Positions 7,339 through 14,047 of a stretch of DNA of 20,771 nucleotides are shown in pieces. The position numbers were made by a program, and so were the translations under genes. Origin of the DNA: an uncultured Phascolarctobacterium sp. (lineage in GTDB: Bacteria > Bacillota > Negativicutes > Acidaminococcales > Acidaminococcaceae). Where the stretch lies: NCBI RefSeq assembly GCF_905212365.1, contig NZ_CAJMEH010000035.1, positions 1 through 20,771 on the forward strand, written 5' to 3'. Position 1 is the stretch's first letter, and every line of letters starts with the position of its first letter. The notes under the pieces are model-generated. The model was not told where the DNA came from. It did not search any database and saw only the letters and a list, made by a program, of their open reading frames with translations.

Positions 7339-7887
7339 ATGCGGGAGCTGTCGCTGCATATTTTGGATATTGCACAGAATTCGGTGGCTGCCGGTGCGAA
7401 GCATATCGCGATTGAAGTCAATGAAAATGAAGCGGGCTTTTTCGTTTTTCGCGTCAGCGACGACGGCTGCGGTATGGACGCGCAAATGCTGCGCCGGGTG
7501 CGCGACCCCTTCGTTACTTCGCGTAAGACGCGCAAGGTGGGGCTGGGCATACCCTTTATGGATATGGTGACGCAGCAGTGCGGCGGACGCTTGGACATCG
7601 CTTCGGAGCCGGGCAAGGGCACGGAGCTGGCCGCTTATTTTGCTGCGGATAATATTGACCGCCCGCCTTTGGGCGATTTGGCGGATAGCATTGCCGTGCT
7701 GCTGGCGGGAGCGCCGCAGATAGAATTGCATTTTAAGTATAGCTGCGCAGGCGGCAGCTTTATCTTTACAACGCAGGAGATGCGGGATATTTTGGGCGAC
7801 GCCTGCGATTTTGCCAATCCCGAAATTTACGTCTGGCTGCGCCAGTATTTGGGTCAGCAGCTGGCTGCGCTGCAAGGGAGGTTATAA
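7339..7887 (+). CDS. Orphan GHKL ATPase (histidine-kinase-type ATP-binding domain)
   Basis: A 182-residue protein with a complete HATPase_c domain: N-box LHILDIAQNS (Asp10, Asn14), G1 box DDGCGM (41-46) and G2 box VGLGIP (67-72). There is no dimerisation/phosphoacceptor His domain, transmembrane segment or receiver. About 75 residues after the ATPase core have no motif I can name. The placement between hydC and the HndB gene is conserved in many [FeFe]-hydrogenase loci. I infer ATP-dependent regulation or signal output of the hydrogenase module; no substrate is known. Start and stop of adjoining genes are one and two bases away, so it is co-translated with the enzyme subunits. Confidence 0.8.
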   Translation: MRELSLHILDIAQNSVAAGAKHIAIEVNENEAGFFVFRVSDDGCGMDAQMLRRVRDPFVTSRKTRKVGLGIPFMDMVTQQCGGRLDIASEPGKGTELAAYFAADNIDRPPLGDLADSIAVLLAGAPQIELHFKYSCAGGSFIFTTQEMRDILGDACDFANPEIYVWLRQYLGQQLAALQGRL

Positions 7888-7889
7888 CA

Positions 7890-8255
7890 ATGAAAAGCTT
7901 AGCGGATCTGCACGCTTTGCGTGATAAATTGAAAGCGGATATCAAACTTCGCAAGGAAACGGGAACCAAGATTATTGTTGGTATGGGTACCTGCGGTATC
8001 GCCGCCGGAGCCCGCGAGGTCATGAAGGCGATTTTGGACGAGCTTAATAAGCGGCGGCTGCTGGATGTACAGGTACAGCAGACGGGCTGCATCGGCATGT
8101 GCGAAAAAGAGGTGCTGGTGGATGTGGTGCGTCCCGGCGAAGCCCGCATTACCTATGGCAAGGTGAAGCCGGAGGATGTGCCGAAAATTATTGCCGAGCA
8201 TGTGGTCAACGGCAGAATCGTAGAAGAGCTGGTAGTCGGTAAAATAGACGAATAA
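7890..8255 (+). CDS. HndB-like (2Fe-2S) ferredoxin-domain protein
   Basis: A 121-residue thioredoxin-like ferredoxin-fold protein, like the HndB subunit of the Desulfovibrio Hnd hydrogenase and the small protein in Thermotoga hyd loci. The C-terminal pair Cys67/Cys71 (TGCIGMC) is present. In the N-terminal loop IIVGMGTCGIAAGA only Cys35 remains; the position of the first ligand of the classic C-x4-C pair is Gly, so a standard four-Cys [2Fe-2S] site is incomplete. This may be usual for the subfamily. GGGAGG (7877-7882), inside the end of the preceding gene, is the ribosome binding site. Its role in the hydrogenase complex is not well defined; electron transfer or structural support is likely. 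Confidence 0.85.
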   Translation: MKSLADLHALRDKLKADIKLRKETGTKIIVGMGTCGIAAGAREVMKAILDELNKRRLLDVQVQQTGCIGMCEKEVLVDVVRPGEARITYGKVKPEDVPKIIAEHVVNGRIVEELVVGKIDE

Positions 8256-8317
8256 AATGCTGCCGCCAGTACGGTACAGGATGTAAGCGCGGCGGACAGC
8301 GGAGTGGAGGAGAAATT

Positions 8318-10108
8318 ATGCAGCATATCAGAGCTCATGTGTTGGTTTGCGGCGGTACGGGCTGCAAGGCCAACGGTTCCAGGGAAATCCAGATAGCCTT
8401 TGCTAAAGAGCTGCAAAGCTTTGGGCTGCAGGACGAGGTAATGGTGGTTGAAACCGGCTGCCACGGCTTTTGCGAGCATGGCCCGCTGGTTATCGTATAT
8501 CCTGAAGGCACCTTTTATTGCGGCGTTAAAAACGAGGACGTTAAGGATATTGTTGAAGAGCATTTATATAAAGGGCGCATTGTGCAGCGCCTGCTGTACC
8601 ATGAGCCTTTAACGCAGGACAGAGTGCCTAATTATTCTGAGATTGGCTTTTACAAAAAGCAGCACCGTCTGGTGCTGGCCAACTGCGGCGCTATCAATCC
8701 CGAGGCCATTGAAGAATATATCGCCGTAGGCGGCTACGAAGCGCTGGCTAAGGCCGTAACGGAAATGACTCCCGAGCAGGTGGTAGAGGAGGTCAAAAAA
8801 TCCGGACTGCGCGGACGCGGCGGCGGCGGCTTCCCCACCGGCATGAAATGGCAGTTTGCCAAAGCTTCGGTCAGCGATAAAAAATATGTTATCTGCAATG
8901 CGGACGAGGGCGACCCGGGCGCATTTATGGACCGCAGCGTGCTGGAGGGCGACCCCCATCGAGTGCTGGAGGGCATGGCGGTCTGCGGCTATGCTATCGG
9001 CGCTGATGAAGGCTATATTTATGTGCGCGCCGAATATCCTTTGGCTATTAAACGCCTGCGCATCGCTATCAAGCAGGCGGAGGAGATGGGCCTCTTAGGC
9101 GAGAATATTTTCGGCAGCGGCTTTAGCTTTAAGCTGCATATCAAAGAGGGCGCAGGCGCTTTTGTCTGCGGCGAGGAAACGGCGCTGATGGCTTCCATCG
9201 AGGGCAAGCGCGGCATGCCGCGTCCCCGTCCGCCCTTCCCGGCCGTATCGGGCCTGTGGGGCAAGCCGACGAATATCAACAACGTAGAAACCTTCGCCAA
9301 CGTGGCGCAGATCATTGTACACGGCGCGGATTGGTACTGCCAGTTCGGCACGGAAAAATCCAAGGGCACCAAGGTTTTCGCTTTAACTGGCAAGATAAAT
9401 AATACTGGTCTGGCCGAGGTGCCCATGGGCATTACTATGCGCGAGATTATTTACGATATCGGCGGCGGCATCACCAACGGCAAAAAGTTCAAAGCGGTGC
9501 AGATAGGCGGACCGTCTGGCGGCTGTCTGCCGGAAAGCATGCTGGACCTGCCTGTGGATTACGATTCCTTGATTGCTGCCGGAGCCATGATGGGCAGCGG
9601 CGGCCTGGTAGTTATGGACGAGGACACCTGCATGGTGGACGTTGCTAAGTTCTTCCTGAATTTTACCCAGTCTGAATCATGCGGCAAGTGTACGCCCTGC
9701 CGCGAGGGAACCAAGCGTATGCTGGAGATCTTGAACCGCATTACGGAAGGGCAGGGCCGCGAGGGTGATATCGAGCTGCTGGAAAATCTGGCGAAGAATA
9801 TCAAGGAAACAGCTTTGTGCGGTTTGGGACAGACTGCGCCTAACCCCGTGCTGTCGACCTTGAAGTATTTTCGTCACGAGTACGAGGCTCATATTAAGGA
9901 AAAGCGCTGCCCGGCAGCCGTATGCGAAAAGATGGCTCGCTATACTATTACCGACGCTTGCCGCGGCTGCGGCTTGTGCGCGCGCAATTGCCCGGCGAAG
10001 GCCATCAGCGGCGCTGTGAAAAAGCAGCATGTTATCGATCAGGATAAGTGCATTAAGTGCGGCGCTTGTATGACGGCATGTCCGTTTAAGGCTATTATTA
10101 AGAGCTGA
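8318..10108 (+). CDS. hydB: [FeFe]-hydrogenase subunit HydB/HndC (NuoF-like, FMN/NAD(H) subunit)
   Basis: A 596-residue flavoprotein that exchanges electrons with NAD(H). Domains in order: an N-terminal [2Fe-2S] ferredoxin fold (Cys11, Cys16, Cys48, Cys52); a NuoF core with the nucleotide/FMN loop GRGGGGFPTGMKW (166-178), NADEGDPGAFMDR (194-206) and GAGAFVCGEETAL; a [4Fe-4S] site ESCGKCTPC with Cys501; a C-x4-C pair (531/536); and two C-terminal [4Fe-4S] ferredoxin motifs (Cys548, 551, 554, 558; Cys578, 581, 584, 588). This architecture matches HydB of electron-bifurcating hydrogenases rather than respiratory complex I. GGAGGAG lies just before the ATG. It is 13 bases upstream of hydA. Confidence 0.95.
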   Translation: MQHIRAHVLVCGGTGCKANGSREIQIAFAKELQSFGLQDEVMVVETGCHGFCEHGPLVIVYPEGTFYCGVKNEDVKDIVEEHLYKGRIVQRLLYHEPLTQDRVPNYSEIGFYKKQHRLVLANCGAINPEAIEEYIAVGGYEALAKAVTEMTPEQVVEEVKKSGLRGRGGGGFPTGMKWQFAKASVSDKKYVICNADEGDPGAFMDRSVLEGDPHRVLEGMAVCGYAIGADEGYIYVRAEYPLAIKRLRIAIKQAEEMGLLGENIFGSGFSFKLHIKEGAGAFVCGEETALMASIEGKRGMPRPRPPFPAVSGLWGKPTNINNVETFANVAQIIVHGADWYCQFGTEKSKGTKVFALTGKINNTGLAEVPMGITMREIIYDIGGGITNGKKFKAVQIGGPSGGCLPESMLDLPVDYDSLIAAGAMMGSGGLVVMDEDTCMVDVAKFFLNFTQSESCGKCTPCREGTKRMLEILNRITEGQGREGDIELLENLAKNIKETALCGLGQTAPNPVLSTLKYFRHEYEAHIKEKRCPAAVCEKMARYTITDACRGCGLCARNCPAKAISGAVKKQHVIDQDKCIKCGACMTACPFKAIIKS

Positions 10109-10121
10109 GGGGGTCTGCATA

Positions 10122-11849
10122 ATGAAAATGGTAAATTTAACGATTGACGGCCGGCAGATCCAGGCTCCTGCCGGAAGCTCTGTTTTAGAAGCGGCTCGTG
10201 CCGCCGGTATCTATATTCCGACGCTGTGCTACCATCCCGACCTGCGGGCCGAGGGCGCCTGCCGTCTGTGCATGGTAGAAGCCAGCGGCGCGCGTACCTT
10301 GGTTGCCTCCTGCGTTTATCCTGTAAGCGAGGGCATGGTGGTTAAAACTAATACCAATAAGGTGCGCGAAGCGCGCAAGACGGTTATCGAGCTGCTTTTG
10401 ACCAACCATCCCAAGGACTGCCTGTGCTGCCAAAAAAGCGGCGACTGCGAGCTGCAGAATATGGCGGCGGATTTGGGCGTGCGCAAGCTGCGCTTCGAGG
10501 GCGGAGAAACTAAGGCGCATACTATCGACAACAGCAATCCGTCGCTGGTGCGCGATCAGGAAAAATGTATTTTGTGCGGACGCTGCATACGTGTCTGTCG
10601 CGATGTCCAGGGCATGAATGTTTACAGCTTTGCCGGTCGCGGCTTTAATACCATTGTTTCCACGGCCTTCGAGCATGATCTGCTTAATTCCCAGTGCAGC
10701 TACTGCGGCCAGTGCGCCAGCGTTTGTCCCACGGGCGCTATTGTGGAAAAGGACGATACGGAAAAGGTTTGGAACGCCATCAACGACGAAAGCAAGGTAG
10801 TTATCGTGCAGACTGCTCCGGCAGTGCGCGTGGCCTTGGGCGAGGAGCTGGGCATTCCCGCCGGAGAAATTGTTACGGGAAAAATGGTAACTGCTCTGCG
10901 CCAGCTGGGCTTTGATAAAGTATTCGATACTAATTTTTCGGCTGACCTTACGATTATGGAGGAGGGGCACGAATTTTTAGAGCGGTTGCAAAATGGCGGC
11001 GTGCTGCCTATGATTACCTCCTGCAGTCCCGGCTGGGTAAATATGATTGAAATGAAATATCCTGAGCTGCTGCCTCATTTGTCCACGGCCAAATCGCCGC
11101 AGCAGATGTTCGGCGCTATAGCGAAAACCTATTATGCCGAGAAAGCTGGGATTGATCCGGCGCAGATTGTCAGCGTATCCGTAATGCCCTGCACGGCTAA
11201 AAAGGCGGAGGCTGCCAGAGAGGAAATGTGCAGCAGCGGCTACCGCGATGTGGATATTGTCATCACTACGCGCGAGCTGGGCCGTATGATCCGCGAGGCG
11301 GGTATCGATTTCGCTTCGCTGCCGGAAAGCCAGTATGATTCGCCTTTGGGAACCGGTACCGGCGCGGCGGTGATTTTTGGTACGACGGGCGGCGTTATGG
11401 AAGCGGCTTTGCGTACTGTGGCCGACGTTGTAGCGGGTGCAAGCCTGCCTAAGGTGGATTACACCGAAGTGCGCGGCATGGCGGAAACCCGCGAGGCGGT
11501 AGTAGACGTGGCGGGTACGGCGGTGAAGATAGCAGTCTGCAATACCTTGGGCTCCGCTAAAAAAATGCTGGAGCGCATTAAAGCGGGCACAGCAGATTAT
11601 CATTTTATTGAAGTTATGGCTTGTCGGGGCGGCTGCATCGGCGGCGGCGGACAGCCCATACCGGTAAGCGGCAAGATACGCAAAATGCGCCGAGAAGGCC
11701 TGCTTGCCTGCGATCGTGCCAGCGAATTACGAAAATCCCATGATAATCCGGAAATAAAAACGCTTTATGCTACTTGGCTTGGCAAACCTCTCGGGGAAAA
11801 AGCTCATAGTCTATTGCATACGCACTACAAAGCGCAAAACCGCGATTAG
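10122..11849 (+). CDS. hydA: Catalytic [FeFe]-hydrogenase subunit HydA/HndD (group A3-like)
   Basis: A 575-residue enzyme that interconverts protons and H2 at an H-cluster. The N-terminal [2Fe-2S] domain has Cys36, Cys47, Cys50 and Cys64. The His-Cys3 [4Fe-4S] motif has His96, Cys100, Cys103 and Cys109. Two ferredoxin motifs follow (Cys149-159; Cys192-202). H-domain signatures are TSCSPGW (299-305), MPCTAKKAE (355-363) and EVMACRGGCIGGGGQP (497-512), then the small-subunit-like C-terminus with RRSHENP-type KSHDNP and LLHTHY. The first signature has Ser where many enzymes have a second Cys. The order HydC-HydB-HydA and the architecture point to a trimeric, NAD(P)H- and possibly ferredoxin-linked (bifurcating) enzyme. 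H-cluster maturases HydEFG are not in the window. GAGGGGG precedes the ATG. Confidence 0.96.
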   Translation: MKMVNLTIDGRQIQAPAGSSVLEAARAAGIYIPTLCYHPDLRAEGACRLCMVEASGARTLVASCVYPVSEGMVVKTNTNKVREARKTVIELLLTNHPKDCLCCQKSGDCELQNMAADLGVRKLRFEGGETKAHTIDNSNPSLVRDQEKCILCGRCIRVCRDVQGMNVYSFAGRGFNTIVSTAFEHDLLNSQCSYCGQCASVCPTGAIVEKDDTEKVWNAINDESKVVIVQTAPAVRVALGEELGIPAGEIVTGKMVTALRQLGFDKVFDTNFSADLTIMEEGHEFLERLQNGGVLPMITSCSPGWVNMIEMKYPELLPHLSTAKSPQQMFGAIAKTYYAEKAGIDPAQIVSVSVMPCTAKKAEAAREEMCSSGYRDVDIVITTRELGRMIREAGIDFASLPESQYDSPLGTGTGAAVIFGTTGGVMEAALRTVADVVAGASLPKVDYTEVRGMAETREAVVDVAGTAVKIAVCNTLGSAKKMLERIKAGTADYHFIEVMACRGGCIGGGGQPIPVSGKIRKMRREGLLACDRASELRKSHDNPEIKTLYATWLGKPLGEKAHSLLHTHYKAQNRD

Positions 11850-11866
11850 TCGTAACAGAACAATAC

Positions 11867-11907
11867 AAATCCCCTGTCTCAATGTGAAAAAAGGCAGGGG
11901 ATTTTTT
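11867..11907 (+). terminator. Intrinsic terminator of the hydrogenase unit
   Basis: A 12-bp stem (11867-11878 with 11893-11904) containing CCCCTG/CAGGGG, a 14-nt A-rich loop, and a T-run at 11902-11907. It starts 17 bases after the hydA stop. Confidence 0.88.
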
Positions 11908-11926
11908 AAAATTGTAAAGAAAAAGC

Positions 11927-11955
11927 TTGCTATGTTACAATTTTATTGGTATCAT
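11927..11955 (+). promoter_or_regulatory. Upstream candidate promoter of the propionate cluster
   Basis: TTGCTA (11927-11932), a 17-base spacer and TATCAT (11950-11955) with TG one base before the -10 box. It lies directly after the hydA terminator, about 340 bases ahead of the CoA-transferase. Confidence 0.5.
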
Positions 11956-12057
11956 AGTAAGCGTTGAGCGTCAATTTGGCTGAAGGGTCATGTGAGCTCG
12001 CTTCACTCATGAGTAGGAAATTTTTTCTGAAAAAGAAGTGAAGTTTTTGGCAAAATG

Positions 12058-12066
12058 TGTTATAAT
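12058..12066 (+). promoter_or_regulatory. Extended -10 promoter of the propionate cluster
   Basis: TGTTATAAT gives a consensus -10 box (12061-12066) with an extended TG. No good -35 box is present at the right spacing (closest GTGAAG at 12038), as is usual for extended -10 promoters. Start near 12073 would give a leader of about 220 nt. The A/T-rich stretch upstream (12018-12055) could act as an UP-like element. Confidence 0.6.
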
Positions 12067-12072
12067 TGTAGC

Positions 12073-12292
12073 AGAAAGAGAAGAAAATTTTATAAAAAAT
12101 ATTCCTGGAGCTAGCAGGAGTTTTCCTGCCAGTGTCGAAAAGACTATATAGTCAAGTATGAAATGTTTGTGAAATGCTTGACCAAGGCAATACCTTGTCT
12201 GGAGGTTTGCGTGCAGAACTGCAGACAAGTTATAAGCAAAGGGGCGACCCTTATAAAACACAATGTCCTAATTATTAAGGAGGAAGGTAAAC
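12073..12292 (+). promoter_or_regulatory. Structured 5' leader of the CoA-transferase gene
   Basis: This holds the main part of a 443-base stretch without a gene (11850-12292). Several inverted repeats are visible: TCCTG/CAGGA (12103-12107 with 12115-12119) competing with GCAGGA/TCCTGC (12114-12119 with 12124-12129); palindrome GACTATATAGTC (12142-12153); CAAGG/CCTTG (12183-12187 with 12193-12197) competing with CTTGTCTG/CAGACAAG (12194-12201 with 12222-12229); and TTATAAG/CTTATAA (12230-12236 with 12250-12256), which ends about 20 bases before the AAGGAGG site at 12277-12283. I recognise no known riboswitch class and no U-tract terminator. Regulation, or stabilisation of an abundant mRNA, is inference. 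Confidence 0.45.
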
Positions 12293-13825
12293 ATGATCGA
12301 CATTAAAGATCGCATTTGTGACGTAGTAGCTGGCAAAGTTATGAGCGCTGAAGCTGCTGCAGAATTTGTAAAAGACGGTGACAACTTGGGTGTCAGCGGC
12401 TTTACTCCGTCCGGCTATCCGAAAGCTGTACCTCTGGCTCTGGCTGAAAAAGCTAAAAAAACTCCTTTCAAAGTTAACGTTTGGACCGGCGCTTCCGTTG
12501 GCCCAGAAATTGACCAAGCAATGGTAGAAGCTGACTGCATCGACCGCCGTCTGCCTTATCAGACCAACGGTACCATGCGTAAAGCTATCAATGCTGGCAA
12601 AGTAAAATATGCTGATATTCATCTGTCCCATATGGCTCAAATGGTTCGTTATGGCTTCATGGCTGGCCGCCCGACTGGTCCTGACGTTGCAATCGTTGAG
12701 GTTTGCAAAATCAACGATCTGGGCAACGGCATGGTAGGCCTGATCCCGACCACATCCATGGGCAACAGCTCCTCTTATGTAGCTGGCGCTAAGAAAGTTA
12801 TCGTAGAAGTTAACACCACCCAACCGAAAGAGCTGGAAGGCATGCATGACTCCTATGTTCCTCTGGATCCTCCAAACCGTCAACCGATTCCTGTTACCGC
12901 TCCGGAAGACCGCATTGGTACTCCTTACATTCCTTGCGAAGTAGACAAGATTGTTGCAGTAGTTGCTTGCGACCGTCCTGACATCGTTCGTCCTCTGGGT
13001 GAAATCGACGACGACGCTAAGCACATGGGCGCTAACCTGGTTAACTTCCTGAAAAACGAAGTTAAAGAAGGCCGCCTGCCGAAAAACCTGCTGCCGCTGC
13101 AATCCGGCGTAGGCTCCGTTGCTAACGCAGTTATCAATGGCTTGGTTAACTCCGATTTTGAAGACCTGACCGTTTACACCGAAGTTATTCAAGACGGTAT
13201 GTTCGACCTGATCGATGCTGGCAAACTGCGCGTTGCTTCCGGCACTGCTCTGACTCCGTCTCCTGAGTGTCAAAAGAAATTCTACGAGAACGTAGAACAT
13301 TATAAAAAATATTTGCTGCTCCGTCCGCAGGAAATTTCCAACAGCCCGGAAGTTGCTCGTCGTATCGGCGTTATCGCTATGAACACCGCTATCGAAGTCG
13401 ACATCTATGGCAATGTTAACTCCACTCACGTTTGCGGCACTAAATTGATGAACGGTGTTGGCGGTTCCGGCGACTTCGCTCGTAACGGCTTCCTGACCGT
13501 ATTCTTCACCAATTCCTTGGCTAAAGGCGGCAAGATCTCCTCTGTTGTTCCGTTCTGCAGCCATATCGACCATGCTACTCTGGACGTTGACGTTATCGTT
13601 TCCGAACGCGGCGTTGCAGACCTGCGCGGTCTGACCCCGAAAGAGAAAGCTCCGATCATCATCGATCAAATCGCTAACCCGAAATATCAACCTTGGCTGT
13701 ATGATTATTTCAAACGCGCTTGCGAAGCTTGCGGCAACAGCCAAACCCCGCACATCCTGGCAGAAGCTTTCGATTGTTACAAACTGTTCAACGAAACCGG
13801 CTCCATGGAAGGCATGGTTAAATAA
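12293..13825 (+). CDS. Succinate/propionyl-CoA CoA-transferase (acetyl-CoA hydrolase/transferase family)
   Basis: A 510-residue class I CoA-transferase of the Cat1/AarC family. Visible landmarks are QSGVGSVANAV (270-280), the active-site Glu297 in YTEVIQDGMF, and a C-terminal GVGGSGDFARNG segment. In this setting it most likely moves CoA from propionyl-CoA to succinate, giving succinyl-CoA and free propionate, the exchange that starts and ends the cycle without ATP cost. Acetate or other acids may also serve. Start ATG follows AAGGAGGAAGG (12277-12287). Codon use is strongly restricted (GCT, CGT, CTG, AAC, CAA), unlike the hydrogenase genes upstream, so very high expression is expected. A long codon-aligned antisense frame over it is an artefact of this bias. 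Confidence 0.9.
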   Translation: MIDIKDRICDVVAGKVMSAEAAAEFVKDGDNLGVSGFTPSGYPKAVPLALAEKAKKTPFKVNVWTGASVGPEIDQAMVEADCIDRRLPYQTNGTMRKAINAGKVKYADIHLSHMAQMVRYGFMAGRPTGPDVAIVEVCKINDLGNGMVGLIPTTSMGNSSSYVAGAKKVIVEVNTTQPKELEGMHDSYVPLDPPNRQPIPVTAPEDRIGTPYIPCEVDKIVAVVACDRPDIVRPLGEIDDDAKHMGANLVNFLKNEVKEGRLPKNLLPLQSGVGSVANAVINGLVNSDFEDLTVYTEVIQDGMFDLIDAGKLRVASGTALTPSPECQKKFYENVEHYKKYLLLRPQEISNSPEVARRIGVIAMNTAIEVDIYGNVNSTHVCGTKLMNGVGGSGDFARNGFLTVFFTNSLAKGGKISSVVPFCSHIDHATLDVDVIVSERGVADLRGLTPKEKAPIIIDQIANPKYQPWLYDYFKRACEACGNSQTPHILAEAFDCYKLFNETGSMEGMVK

Positions 13826-14047
13826 TCAAAAAAACTTTTCAATACCCCTTGAGAAGTTTCTCAAAATAGGTTAAACTATGTTAAGGTACTTGCCGATAGG
13901 TGCGAGTCCTATCGGCAAGTATATATAAAAAAGTTGACGAGGCCTTGAGGCTTTGCCATATACCGTCACTGACGGACACTCTCACCATCATTTCGGATCC
14001 GTCCAATCCGAAATATGCAAACCAAATATTTTAAGGAGGATTTGAGA
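13826..14047 (+). other. Spacer with three stem-loops between CoA-transferase and mutase genes
   Basis: This 222-base spacer has three inverted repeats. AAACTTTTCA/TGAGAAGTTT (13832-13841 with 13850-13859) lies just after the stop. A perfect 14-bp hairpin (13887-13900 with 13908-13921, loop TGCGAGT) follows, then a perfect 9-bp hairpin ATTTCGGAT/ATCCGAAAT (13990-13998 with 14006-14014) ends about 20 bases before the mutase ribosome binding site. None has a proper T-run, so full termination is doubtful; processing, stabilisation or partial attenuation is likelier. TTGACG (13934-13939) with a poor -10 box (CATATA at 17 or TATACC at 19 bases) is a weak promoter candidate. Confidence 0.6.

Noticed and set aside
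8318..10108. NuoF of respiratory complex I
   Set aside because: The extra N-terminal [2Fe-2S] domain, C-terminal double ferredoxin and adjacency to a full [FeFe]-hydrogenase fit HydB; no other complex I genes are present.
11767..11967. Small + strand open frame overlapping the end of hydA
   Set aside because: It lies in another frame of hydA and runs through the terminator; no ribosome binding site and no family resemblance.
11850..12292. Cobalamin riboswitch before the B12-dependent pathway
   Set aside because: I could not find the conserved B12-box core or the usual pseudoknot arrangement; the leader is described as unclassified.
12275..13753. Long open frame of about 490 codons on the minus strand over the CoA-transferase gene
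   Set aside because: It is codon-aligned with the real gene and exists because TTA, CTA and TCA codons are avoided; its product is Asn/Phe/Val/Ser-rich with no recognisable family and it has no ribosome binding site.
13887..13921. Hairpin considered as an intrinsic terminator
   Set aside because: No T-run follows on either strand, so it is listed as a stem-loop of unknown role.
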